Assembly (NCBI RefSeq): GCF_016937615.1
Contig: NZ_JAFHKI010000006.1
Location: forward strand, 115,476 to 179,475
Length of the DNA: 64,000 nucleotides
DNA from: Pseudomonas lactucae
GTDB lineage: Bacteria > Pseudomonadota > Gammaproteobacteria > Pseudomonadales > Pseudomonadaceae
Direction: 5' to 3'
Numbering within the stretch: position 1 is the first letter of the stretch; every line of letters starts with the position of its first letter. Below the pieces are notes generated by a model. It worked only from the letters and a program-made list of their open reading frames with translations, did no database searches and was not told the DNA's origin. Below are positions 12,129 to 21,423 of this stretch, one piece after another. The translations under genes were made by a program, and so were the position numbers.

Positions 12129-13670
12129 ATGAGGATGCTCGTAGCGGCATTGCGAGCTATTTTTGATCAACGTCGCACCTTACAGTCTCGGATACCCCGT
12201 CACGTGAGCCATACATTCAAATTCCTGAGCCTCCCTCACCGTTCAGGAGAGGTCGCAAACGTCTTCATCCATGGCTACTCCGCCGGCCACGACATGGAAG
12301 ACCGGTGCGCGCTGCGAAAGTGCATCCCTTCGTCCCTGCACAACTGCGTCAACATCTTTGCTTTCTGGCCGTCGGGTCACTGGAGTCAGTTCGATGCGTT
12401 GTCCAGCGGCGGAGTGTCGGCGATCACCCGGGTCAATGTCTTAGCGGGCGCTGCGGCTGCAGTGGTCGACCGCGCCGTGCACTTCAACAGCAGTCGCAAA
12501 CGCGCAACCGCCATGGGCAAGACACTGCTGTCACAACTCGAGCGCTACCTCCTCGAATTTCATCCTTACGTGTCGAAGATCAACCTGGTCGGGCATTCAC
12601 TTGGCGGACGGGTCGTCGTCAGTGCGCTGCTCGACATGCTGCACAAGCCCGCCAATCACGACCTCGAAATCGGCGACGTGCTGTTGATGGCCGCAGCTAC
12701 CGAACTGTCGGGCAATGAGGCGCGTGCCATCCGCAAGCGCACCAACTGCAAGCTGTACAACGCTTACTCAAAAGATGATGACATTCTGCGGTTGAATATC
12801 GGGGAAAACAGCGCCGGCCGCCAACCAGTTGCCAACTGCAAAAATGTGCGCATGGAATCTTTCGGCCACACGGACTATTGGCCGCGACTGGAGCAGGTAC
12901 TGAGAGAATCAGGTTTCCACAGTTACCAAAGTGGCCTACCCGTTTCTCTTCAGCCCCACCCCATCATCAAGAACCCCGATCCTGTGGTAACCGACCACTT
13001 TCTGTACGACCTGCTCGAACTGACCAGCGACCGCATCCGCGGCCAATTCGCCAAGCACTTGCGTAGCAGCAGCTGGACGACGCTGGAAACCGATCATTCG
13101 CTCTACCTGCTGAGCAAGGAATTCCAACTTCTGGGCGGGCACTGCCTGGTCAACGTGGCACGCGGCCGGGGCCTGAAGTATGTGCAGATTCTGTTGATGC
13201 TGGCGGAGCATTACGATCTGCTGAGCGAGTTACACAACTGTGCGCAGGTGGTGGAGATGGAAGCGCTACTGATCAGCACGTGTTTCCGCTCTTCGTTCGG
13301 TGAGGCTCATGTGCTTGCTTCGCGACAGGAGATTACTGAGCATATGGCGGCCATGACAGAGAAAGGCTACTTCGAACAGGTCGATAGCCTGGCCGCCAGC
13401 CTGACCATTACCTCCTATTTCTCGACTCCGGAGCCACCGGCGCCTGTGTATCGAAACAGCAGCTCGGCATTGTCGAGCGAGAGCAATGGATTGGCACTGG
13501 CCTCAATATCAATGCTTCCGTCGCTGACCGGGCTGATCTCGACCGAACGCATCAAGGCCGCAGTCACCAACCTGAAAAGCGCGGTCAAACCCGGCTACTC
13601 TGCGTTGATTCCAGCGGTCGCAATTCTGTTCTATGCGCGCTTGCAACTGAACAACGAAGGGCTGCGTTAG
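12129..13670 (+). CDS. DUF726-type alpha/beta hydrolase
   Basis: A protein of about 513 residues from the ATG at 12129, or 511 from the ATG at 12135; GAGG elements precede both. The alpha/beta hydrolase core has VFIHGYSAG early on and the nucleophile elbow NLVGHSLGGRVV, with Ser near residue 157. An Asp (YSKDDDIL) and a His (MESFGHTDYW) in the right order could complete the triad. This order matches the DUF726 family (TMCO4-like lipase-fold proteins). The rest is helical, with a hydrophobic C-terminal segment (YSALIPAVAILFYARLQL) that may touch the membrane. It may pair with the peptidase just upstream. No phospholipase activity can be shown from sequence. Confidence 0.7.
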   Translation: MRMLVAALRAIFDQRRTLQSRIPRHVSHTFKFLSLPHRSGEVANVFIHGYSAGHDMEDRCALRKCIPSSLHNCVNIFAFWPSGHWSQFDALSSGGVSAITRVNVLAGAAAAVVDRAVHFNSSRKRATAMGKTLLSQLERYLLEFHPYVSKINLVGHSLGGRVVVSALLDMLHKPANHDLEIGDVLLMAAATELSGNEARAIRKRTNCKLYNAYSKDDDILRLNIGENSAGRQPVANCKNVRMESFGHTDYWPRLEQVLRESGFHSYQSGLPVSLQPHPIIKNPDPVVTDHFLYDLLELTSDRIRGQFAKHLRSSSWTTLETDHSLYLLSKEFQLLGGHCLVNVARGRGLKYVQILLMLAEHYDLLSELHNCAQVVEMEALLISTCFRSSFGEAHVLASRQEITEHMAAMTEKGYFEQVDSLAASLTITSYFSTPEPPAPVYRNSSSALSSESNGLALASISMLPSLTGLISTERIKAAVTNLKSAVKPGYSALIPAVAILFYARLQLNNEGLR

Positions 13671-13753
13671 CACTCTGCAAAATGCCTGACCAGCCATGCC
13701 GCTGGCCAGGCACGGGAGATCGAACCTGATCTCGCCCTTGCCGCGAGCGCAGC

Positions 13754-14092
13754 CTATCCCCCGCTCCTAGTCTCGCTGAGCTTGCGCTCGAGTAACGCGA
13801 GCAAGTCGTCAGCATCCATTTTCTGAAAGCCACTTTCCTCTTGCTCTAGAATCATCGCAGCAAACGCCTCGCTGTACTCGAGCTCTTCCTCACCTGCAAC
13901 TGGCGCACTAGCAGGGCTACCGCCCCAGACACGAGTGAAAATGCAGTGGACGCCTCTTCCAACCCCCCCTTTACCGCCATACAGGTAGATGTAGTAAGCC
14001 AGGAAGGCCAAATAGAGGCCGAAACCAATCTTGAAAGGACGGGACATTATCGCAAAGCCGATCAATGCGATGACGAGACCAATAACAACCAC
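13754..14092 (-). CDS. small membrane protein, unknown
   Basis: A 112-residue protein starting at GTG (14092), with AGGAG about 12 bases upstream, a long spacing. The first 40 residues form two hydrophobic stretches (VVIGLVIALIGFAIM and FGLYLAFLAYYIYLY) separated by a basic loop. The remainder is acidic and soluble, with the repeated pattern of short Glu/Leu helices (ADDLLALLERKL). It is on the opposite strand to its neighbours and converges with the DUF726 gene, ending 83 bases from its stop. I do not recognise the family. Inner-membrane location is inferred from the two helices. Confidence 0.55.
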   Translation of the reverse strand: MVVIGLVIALIGFAIMSRPFKIGFGLYLAFLAYYIYLYGGKGGVGRGVHCIFTRVWGGSPASAPVAGEEELEYSEAFAAMILEQEESGFQKMDADDLLALLERKLSETRSGG

Positions 14093-14541
14093 AATTAATT
14101 GCTGCTCCTGTCAGCTCGCGGGATAACCAAGCGAGGCCCACCACCCAAAACGCGACCGGCACAATATCAATAAGACATCACCAAAAAAATAATTGCAGCG
14201 CCACACGCTCACTGTCGAGCAAAAAACTTGGCCTGCTTTCGTTCTCCCCCACCCCGCTAGCTGTAAAACGAATAACGCCTAAATACTGGTTAAATACACA
14301 GGTAAAACTTTCAGGCATGCACCTCCGCACAAGGGCTTGAGAATGCGTCTTTCCGCTGAAGAAATCGTCGGAATATGGGCGTTTTGTTGACAGTTTACGA
14401 TACCGAATCAAAGTGCCATCATGCAGGCAAATCACATCGCGCCGATCTATAGGATTTACCCAACGCCATCTCATCCGGGAAGCGATATGACGTCAGTTAC
14501 AGGACATGCGCGATCAATACCCTATAAACAAGGACGTGTTC
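14093..14541. other. AT-richer intergenic region upstream of the dynamin operon
   Basis: Roughly 450 bases of lower-GC DNA. One minus-strand frame (14178-14474, 98 codons) is open but has no recognisable motif and unconvincing composition. The region most likely holds the promoter of the rightward dynamin operon and that of the leftward small membrane gene. Confidence 0.45.
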
Positions 14542-14736
14542 ATGCCTTTGCCCCACGCCTTCAATTGCACTCAATGCTTTTGGACCGACGCTAAGCAGTG
14601 ACGCGCTGACCTGGTGAACGGCGGGCCGGAGCCCTTCTCGCACGACGAATTAAAAACCAACAGTACCCTGAATATCCCAACGCTTAAGCCTCAGTGCCCT
14701 CTATGCCGAGGCTTCGCGCAGCCCCTCAACACTTAA
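14542..14736 (+). pseudogene. tiny zinc-ribbon gene interrupted by an in-frame TGA
   Basis: An ATG at 14542 preceded by AAGGACGTG opens a 64-codon frame whose 20th codon is TGA (14599-14601). Without that stop the frame runs to TAA at 14734. The peptide has two Cys pairs, FNCTQCFWT and PQCPLCRGF, like a small zinc ribbon. Its final stop directly abuts AAAGGA, the ribosome site of the first dynamin gene, 12 bases before that ATG. Such placement suggests a real first gene of the operon rather than chance. TGG (Trp) to TGA is the simplest change. A similar zinc-ribbon protein (FECEGCGWT and CPKCGS) is encoded just beyond the other end of the dynamin operon. Confidence 0.5.
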
Positions 14737-14748
14737 AGGATTATCACC

Positions 14749-16455
14749 ATGCTCGACAGCCAGAAAGCGTTCGCCACCTACTTGAAGAAAATGCAGGCGC
14801 TGCTCAACGGCCAAGCGTTTTCATTCGATCAGTCACTGCTCCCCAAAGTAATGGAGACCGAGCTTGTAGTTCCCGTAATCGGGGCCTTCAGCGCCGGTAA
14901 GAGCTCACTTTTGAACGCGCTGATGGGCAAGGACATATTGCCGGTTGGGATTGCGCCGGAAACTGAACTGGCGACCGAACTGCGTTATTCCTCCGAGCCC
15001 TATCTGCTGGCGATCAAGCCCGATGGTGTGCAGGAACGCTTGCCTGTCGAAGCGTTGAGCTCAATCAATCGTCGCTCCAGCGAGTTTTCACATTTGCGCC
15101 TGTACCTCGACAGCGAGGCGTTGAAAGCCATTGCGCCTCTGGTACTGGTCGACATGCCCGGGTTTGGCTCATCGCTGGAAAACCACAACAAGGCGATTGC
15201 TTACTACCTGCCGCGCGGTGTGCATTTTGTGGTGCTGACCAGCATCGAGGACGGCAACATTACGCAATCGATGCTGCGCAAACTCGACGAGCTGAAAACC
15301 TATAACACGGACTTCACGTTCCTACTAAGTAAATGTAATCTGCGCGCCGCCGACCAAGTGGAAGACGTGCAGGCTTACATTGACGACCAGCTCGGGGTGT
15401 ATTTCGGCGAGCATTGCCGCAGCATTACGCTCGGCAACCGGGGCGGCGAAGAACTAACGCGTGCGTTGACCGCCTTGCAGCCCGACGCGCTGTTCTCGCG
15501 TCTGTTCATCGACATCCTCAAGGATCAGAACTTTGAATTGCTGGCGCAGATCAACCTAGCGCTGAGCATGCTGAAAAAGGACAAGACCGAGAGCGAGCAA
15601 ACCGCGCGCGCACTCGAACAGGCCTTGGTCAAGCTGCTGGAGCAACGCAAGGATGTGGAGTCGGACCTGAAGGATCGCTACTCGGGGAAAATGCTCGACC
15701 GTAGCCTGCGCGGTCTGGACAACGCGCTGAATGATTCCCTGGACGAACTGGTCACGCTGGGCAGCAGCAAGAACTCGAGCGCCCTGTCGAATGCCCTCTC
15801 CGACATCATCCGCAGCAGCCTGGCCAGCACGATCAAATCTGAAGTGCAGGACATCTCCACCAGCATGGTCGACCGGATTGCCAGTAACCTGAGTGCCACC
15901 AGCAGCCAGATGTCTGTGCTGGACATCAGTGGTAACTGGAGCGAAGAGCTTTCCAACAAGGTCAAGTTCTCGCTGGAACGCACCACGGAAATGCTCAGCG
16001 ACTGGTCTACACGCCTGAGCAACCGGGCCGAGGACGACAAAAAAAGCGGCGTCATGCTCTATCGCAGCCTTTCAACCGTGCTCGCCGTCACCACCACCGT
16101 GGTCAATCCACTGGTAGAGCTGGTGATCATTTTCCTGCCCGAAATCCTCAAGATGTTTAAAGGCGGCGGTAACGAGCGCGAGACGTTTCGCCAGAAACTG
16201 ACCGGCGAAGTATTCCCCAACATCAAGGCGGAACTGCGCGGAAAGATTCCGGCAATTATCGACGAACAGCTCAACGCCATGCTGAAGAAGATCAGCGACG
16301 GCTTCGAAGAGCAGATCAACAAGCAAAAACACGTAATCGACTCAATCGCACAAGAAAGCCTGCAGCTTGAAGCTCAGATCAGCGAAAAGACCGCTGTTCT
16401 GGAAAACCTTGCTAACGCAGTAAAAGCCGCTGCAAACGAACACCTCTACAAGTAA
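14749..16455 (+). CDS. dynamin-like GTPase, first of three
   Basis: A 568-residue dynamin-family GTPase. G1/P-loop is GAFSAGKSSLLNAL near residues 45-58. G2 threonine is probable in APETELATELRY, G3 is DMPGFG near 135-140, and G4-like LLSKCNLR is near 195. The later part is helical with long coiled segments. A hydrophobic stretch near 445-465 (VLAVTTTVVNPLVELVIIFL) may insert into membrane. Bacterial dynamin-like proteins usually remodel membranes and often occur in pairs or triplets; some protect against phage. AAAGGA lies 8-10 bases before the ATG. The next dynamin gene starts 13 bases downstream. Confidence 0.85.
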   Translation: MLDSQKAFATYLKKMQALLNGQAFSFDQSLLPKVMETELVVPVIGAFSAGKSSLLNALMGKDILPVGIAPETELATELRYSSEPYLLAIKPDGVQERLPVEALSSINRRSSEFSHLRLYLDSEALKAIAPLVLVDMPGFGSSLENHNKAIAYYLPRGVHFVVLTSIEDGNITQSMLRKLDELKTYNTDFTFLLSKCNLRAADQVEDVQAYIDDQLGVYFGEHCRSITLGNRGGEELTRALTALQPDALFSRLFIDILKDQNFELLAQINLALSMLKKDKTESEQTARALEQALVKLLEQRKDVESDLKDRYSGKMLDRSLRGLDNALNDSLDELVTLGSSKNSSALSNALSDIIRSSLASTIKSEVQDISTSMVDRIASNLSATSSQMSVLDISGNWSEELSNKVKFSLERTTEMLSDWSTRLSNRAEDDKKSGVMLYRSLSTVLAVTTTVVNPLVELVIIFLPEILKMFKGGGNERETFRQKLTGEVFPNIKAELRGKIPAIIDEQLNAMLKKISDGFEEQINKQKHVIDSIAQESLQLEAQISEKTAVLENLANAVKAAANEHLYK

Positions 16456-16468
16456 GGCGGACGACCTA

Positions 16469-18712
16469 ATGGATTACCAATCACTCGTCGCTTTTAGCGA
16501 AAACTTGCACACACTGGCCGCAAGTAACCAGGACCTGTTTGAGCGCGAAATCGAGCAATTCAAGCGGCTAAACGGCATCGACCAACCGCAACAGCTCGCG
16601 CAAGCATGCCAGACTCTGCAAGACCAGAACCGGCTGATGAACATCGGTATTGTCGGTCGCGTGAAAGCTGGAAAGTCGTCACTGCTCAATGCGTTGATCT
16701 TTGATGGCGAGCCGATCCTACCCAAAGCCGCAACGCCCATGACTGCTGCGTTGACCACCATCACCTGGGGCGAAGTGTTCCAGGCCAAAGTCGAGTTCTA
16801 CAGCGAAACGGATATCGCCGCGATCCGCTTCAAGTCGGACCAGTTCGAGCAACGGCTGGCCGCGCGCAAGCGCGAATGCCTGGAAGAGCTGGTGAAGCGC
16901 CGTAACGCCCAGGCCAATGACGCGCCCCTCGATATGGCGCAGCTGACGCTCATGGCCGATAAAAAAGCCATGAGTGAACTGCAACGCGAAGAAGGCTTGT
17001 TCGCGGCATACGACCAGTACCAGCGTATGAAGAGGTCTGGTCTCGATGCGGCCACTCTGCACTTGCACAGCGAGATTCAGGCAGGTAACCCGAAAGAGCT
17101 GGCGGCTCGTTTGCACAACTATGTAGGTGCCGACGGCACGTACATGCCGTTCACCAAGACGGTTCATGTCGCCATGCCGCTCGAGGCGCTGCGCGATATC
17201 TGCATAATCGATACCCCCGGCATGAACGATCCGGTCCAGTCGCGCGAAGAGCGCACGGTCGAACTGCTGAAAACCTGCGACGTGGTGTTCATCGTCAGCC
17301 CGGCCGGCCAGTTCCTCAATGAGCAAGACCTTGAGGTGATGGGGCGTATTACCCAAAAGGAAGGCATTCAGGAACTGGTACTGGTTGCCAGCCAGATCGA
17401 CACACAGCTGTACGGCAGCGAAAAGCGCGCGCGCTTGAGCGATGCAGTGGAAGCCATCCGCACCCAACTGTCGGCGCGGGCGCAGAGCACCCTGACAGAC
17501 CTCAAGCTGAGCAGCCCGGAGGTAGGCTCGGTGTTCGACAACCTGATCGGCTCGGTGCACCGTAACCTGCTGCATAGCTCAGGCTTGTGCCACAGCCTCA
17601 ACCGCCGCTTCAACTCGCAAGAAACCTGGGACTCGAACGAGCAGGTGACGTGGGACAACCTGTCCACCGATTACCCGGATTACTTCACCCGCGATAATCA
17701 GGAACTGTCGTTGAGCAGCCTGGACAGCCTGGCGAATATTGACGCGATCAACGCCATGCTTGCACAGGTGCGTGAGAAGAAAGCTGAGATCACACGCGAA
17801 AAAATCGCCAACCTAATGGTTCGCAAACAAAAGAACCTTGAGGCATTCAAGGCGCTGCTCATCAACTTGGCGCGTAACCAAGTCATCCAGATCAAGAACG
17901 CCAATGTGGATCAGCTGGACGAGCAGCTGGCTTCGTTGGAGTCGAAGCGACTGGATCTCTCGCTGGAACTGGATGTCAGCTTCAAATACACCATGGCTGA
18001 CTACCGCCAGAAGTTGCGTGACGACATGCGCAAGATAGCTGCGCAATTGCTCCGTGAGACACAGTCCACTGTTAAAGACGCGGAAGGCTCTTTCAGTGAA
18101 ACCATTACAGTCGACAACGACGGGGTTGGAAGTTGGATTGCCCGCAAACTATGGGGTGGCGGTACTACAGAAAAAACGGTCGTCCGCGCCAAGATCATCA
18201 GTAGCCAAGTCATCTCCACCATCAACGAGTTCATGAACGACATCCAAGATGAGCTGGGTGCCAAGGTGGAGAGCTCTCACCGTGGATTGAACGAAGAACT
18301 GGCCCGGAACCTCACCCCGAAGATCCGTGAGGTACTTGAACAAGATGCCAATGGGCAAATGATCAAGCTCGCGATTAACTCAATCATTGATTCTATTCCA
18401 GATGATGACTTTGACCTGAGCATTCCTTTGCCCGAGAGCCTGAAAAGCAACGGCACGCTCAAGGGCTACGAAGCTGAACGCTTCAAGGACGCAGCCGATG
18501 ACTTCATCGGTTCGTTGGGCAGCAAGGTCAAAAGCAAGATCAGTTCGTTTATCAACGATGTTGAGCGCAAAGCGCCTTCCACCATCTCCGATTCGTTCGT
18601 CGACGAGATTCAACGCAGGATCAATGTGCTCAAGGATCAGGTCGACAACGCGGCTCAAACCATTGATCGGCTTGAACGTCTGGCGCGCAAGGCCGAAGAG
18701 GTCACCCTGTGA
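16469..18712 (+). CDS. dynamin-like GTPase, second of three
   Basis: A 747-residue GTPase of the dynamin/LeoA kind. G1 is GRVKAGKSSLLNAL near residues 58-71, G2 is probably the TPMTAALTT segment, G3 is DTPGMND near 247, and G4-like is VASQID near 308. A helical insertion lies between G2 and G3, and the C-terminal half is predominantly coiled (stalk-like). The ATG follows AAGGCGG. The stop overlaps the start of the third gene in GTGA, so translation is probably coupled. Three consecutive GTPases of different size suggest a hetero-oligomeric membrane machine. Specific partners and membrane target are not evident. Confidence 0.85.
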   Translation: MDYQSLVAFSENLHTLAASNQDLFEREIEQFKRLNGIDQPQQLAQACQTLQDQNRLMNIGIVGRVKAGKSSLLNALIFDGEPILPKAATPMTAALTTITWGEVFQAKVEFYSETDIAAIRFKSDQFEQRLAARKRECLEELVKRRNAQANDAPLDMAQLTLMADKKAMSELQREEGLFAAYDQYQRMKRSGLDAATLHLHSEIQAGNPKELAARLHNYVGADGTYMPFTKTVHVAMPLEALRDICIIDTPGMNDPVQSREERTVELLKTCDVVFIVSPAGQFLNEQDLEVMGRITQKEGIQELVLVASQIDTQLYGSEKRARLSDAVEAIRTQLSARAQSTLTDLKLSSPEVGSVFDNLIGSVHRNLLHSSGLCHSLNRRFNSQETWDSNEQVTWDNLSTDYPDYFTRDNQELSLSSLDSLANIDAINAMLAQVREKKAEITREKIANLMVRKQKNLEAFKALLINLARNQVIQIKNANVDQLDEQLASLESKRLDLSLELDVSFKYTMADYRQKLRDDMRKIAAQLLRETQSTVKDAEGSFSETITVDNDGVGSWIARKLWGGGTTEKTVVRAKIISSQVISTINEFMNDIQDELGAKVESSHRGLNEELARNLTPKIREVLEQDANGQMIKLAINSIIDSIPDDDFDLSIPLPESLKSNGTLKGYEAERFKDAADDFIGSLGSKVKSKISSFINDVERKAPSTISDSFVDEIQRRINVLKDQVDNAAQTIDRLERLARKAEEVTL

Positions 18713-21053
18713 GCAACCCGCCAAGTATCAATGAACAGGCACGATCGACGCTGGAGTCGCTCTCCCGGTTCTGGCAGTTCAAGCGTAAGAAGTTGGCAAC
18801 TGAACTTAAGGGGCATCTGGACGATGCCCAGTGGCAACTCGACACGTTGTTTAGCACTAATCAGCAATTGACCACTCAGTGCGCTGGCCAGAACGACGAA
18901 ATCGGCTTTCTGAAGTCGCGCAACGACTCGCTTACCGAGGCTTTGCAGGTTGAAACAGCCAACATGGCGTCGACCGCCGAAGCCCTTGCGCAGGAGAAGA
19001 GCAAGCTCCAGAAGGCCATGCTCGCGCTGACCCAGGCCAAGGTTTACACGAAGGACCTGGAAGAGCGACAGGCTCAGGCCTTGGCCCAGATCGCAGGGCT
19101 CGAAGAGCACCTTGCCGATCACAAGCAGCAGCTTGTCGACAAGGAACAGTGCATCACAGAGCTTCAGCGCACGCTGACCAATACTAGACAGCAGCTCGAA
19201 GAACTGAATAACGTCAAACAGATGTTGACCGATCAGTGCGCCGAGCAGGCAGAGCAGATCCGCACGCTGGAATCGCGTAATGAGGTGCTCACCACCCAGT
19301 TGCAGGCAGAACGGGTCAATGCGGCAGAGCAGGAAGAGCGTAAGGTTCAGGCGCTTGCCGAGATCGCCTCCCTTAAAGAGCACCTGGCAGATCGCAAGCA
19401 AGAACTGATCGAAAAAGAACAGCGTATCGCTGAACTTCTACACACGCTGTCCGACGCGCGCCAGCAGATCGAAGCATTGAACGACGCCCAACACCGGTTG
19501 ACCGAACAGTGCGCCGGGCAGGCTGCGCAAATCGGCTCGCTGGAGTCGAACAATGAAGCGCTCACTGCCCAGCTGGAGGCAGAACGGGCCAATGCTGCGG
19601 AGCTGGAAGAACGCAAGGCTCAGGCACTGGCACAAATAGCCGAACTGGAGACGTATCTGGAGGAACATAAAAACCAGTTACTGTCCACGGAGCAGAACGT
19701 CGACTTGCTGGAAAGCCTGACCGAGCAACTCAAGGCCTCTCAGCAGCACCTGGAGAACAACTACGCAGACATCAACAAGCAACACCTGTCGCTCACTGAA
19801 AAATTTTCCCTGGTGAGCAAAGTCCTGGCCCAGCAACCACCCACCAATGAACAGCTGGATAGATTCGCCGACCTGATCAACCACGACTACATGGAGTTCG
19901 CCAGTCGCGAATCGTCGTTGGCCGGCGAAGCCCAGGCAATGCTCGATATGCAGGCGATTCTCGCCGAGATGCAGATGCTGAACAACTTCCCGAGCATTGC
20001 CGGCAAAACCATCCTGAGCATTGCTGGCGGCTTCAGTAGCGGCAAGTCGGCGTTCGTCAACAGCTTCATCCATAACCCAAGCGTGCAACTGGCGACTGGC
20101 ATTAACCCGGTGACCGTGGTACCCAGCTACGTTGTATGTTCCGAAGAAACCCGGATCAAGGGCTATTCGTATAACGGAGGGGCCATCGACCTGGAGCCCA
20201 GCCTGTACGCATCCATGTGCCACGAATATGTCCAGGCCTTCGGCTTCGACCTACGGCGCATCCTGCCCTTCATCAGCGTCAAGGTTCCCATGGATCCGGA
20301 CTTGTTCGGCAACCTGTGCATCATCGATACGCCCGGCTACAACCCTGGTAATACGGGTGGGGCTGCGGCTTCCGACCGCAGCACTGCAGCTTCCCTGGTC
20401 AATCAGGCATCGGCACTGGTCTGGGTCATCGGACTCGACCGGCCGGAACCATCGACCAGTCCGATATCGAGTTCATCGAATCCACGCCGTTTCGCGGAGA
20501 GTCGCTGTACATCGTGCTGAACAAGGCAGATGTGAAGTCTCAAGACGACATTAGCCAGATCATGGATCAGGTAGCCGACGACCTGAGCTTTGCTGGTATC
20601 GAATACGCGGGCATGTGCGCCTATTCATCCACACGCAAGAAAGACTACCCCTCGAGCCGCCGGACGTTTGACCAGTTCCTGCGCTCTATCAACCGTAAAG
20701 TGGATGTGGTCGGGAAAGTTACCAGCAAGCTCGACGCAGTGTTCGATGCCTACAAGCAGGCCCTCAAAACCGATATAGCGCAGCTGGAGAGCCGCAAAGG
20801 CGAGTTCAACGGGTTCAAGCTCGATGCGCTGGAAATAGGGGGAACGGTGTTGTTCGACAGAATAGATCGAGCATTTCCCATATCTGAGCAAATGTTCGAT
20901 TCTTCCGGGCTGGAAAAACTGGTGGATGAATGCGAGGGCCTTCGTCGAAAGCTCAAGCTGGCCGCTCGAAAAGCCTTGGAGGCTTGCGAACTCGTTCGCA
21001 CGAGAACCTCTGCCGAGCCTGATGACTTTCTGCGCACTCGAATACGCCGCTAA
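18709..21053 (+). pseudogene. coiled-coil dynamin-like GTPase, third of three, with apparent frameshift
   Basis: Starts at GTG 18709, overlapping the previous stop. Residues 1 to about 400 are a long coiled coil with a tandem 91-residue repeat. The GTPase follows, with G1 GGFSSGKSAFVNSF near 440 and G3 DTPGYNPG near 540. The frame then goes wrong after WVIGLDR, and a premature stop falls at 20518-20520. The other frame continues the G domain (TIDQSDIEFIESTP, then G4 LNKAD) to a stop at 21053. One base is missing between about 20439 and 20451; an extra C in GGCCGG would restore GLDRPGTIDQ. The repaired protein would be about 780 residues. No slippery heptamer is seen, so programmed shifting is unlikely; mutation or sequencing error remain. 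Confidence 0.75.
19060..19695 (+). repeat. 273-base tandem repeat within the third dynamin gene
   Basis: Units begin at 19060, 19333 and 19606, the last one partial. Each full unit encodes 91 residues starting EER.QALA.IA and containing a DQCAEQAEQI or EQCAGQAAQI block. A more diverged partial copy (TTQCAGQNDEIGFLKSRN) precedes them. The repeat lengthens the coiled coil in front of the GTPase domain. Confidence 0.75.
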
Positions 21054-21177
21054 ATGCCTGAACGCGCACTTTTGGGAACCCGGGTCTGCCCTATAACAGG
21101 CCCTTACAGGCCAGGATGCACATCCCCGGCCTGTACGTTAGTCGATCAGGCAGGTGCTACGGTCATCCGCCACCCGC

Positions 21178-21378
21178 TCAAAATCGCCGCCGCGCCAACA
21201 GCTCCGCCACCGCCCCCGCAAACCACCCCGCAGGGCGCATCTTCAGCGCCTTGCTCCCACACTTCGGGCACTGATCGATCCACTCACCGGGCGCCAACGC
21301 ATCACTCTGCGGAGCCACTGTTTTCGTCCAACCACAACCTTCACATTCAAAAGTGAAGGGTCTGGGTTTGATCGGCAT
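21178..21378 (-). CDS. small zinc-ribbon protein
   Basis: A 66-residue protein with two CxxC pairs, FECEGCGWT near residues 9-17 and QCPKCGS near 36-42, which would bind one zinc ion. The start ATG at 21378 has a textbook AAGGAG 7 bases upstream. It lies convergent to the end of the dynamin operon and downstream of the ADP-ribosylglycohydrolase-like gene on the same strand. It resembles, in the F.C..C.WT pattern, the broken small gene at the head of the dynamin operon, so the two may be related partners of these GTPases. No molecular function can be named. Confidence 0.7.
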   Translation of the reverse strand: MPIKPRPFTFECEGCGWTKTVAPQSDALAPGEWIDQCPKCGSKALKMRPAGWFAGAVAELLARRRF

Positions 21379-21423
21379 TTTAAGCTCCTTTTCCGCTGCG
21401 CAAGTTCACTGCCTTCACCGTGC

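Noticed and set aside
14178..14474. 98-codon minus-strand frame before the dynamin operon
   Set aside because: No good ribosome site and no recognisable features. It could be real but is not supported.
14599..14601. Selenocysteine at the in-frame TGA of the tiny zinc-ribbon gene
   Set aside because: Only a very short GGGC/GCCC stem lies downstream, and the position looks like Trp in a zinc-ribbon context. A nonsense change is simpler.
20439..20451. Programmed -1 frameshift in the third dynamin gene
   Set aside because: The direction fits, but there is no slippery heptamer and no obvious downstream structure.
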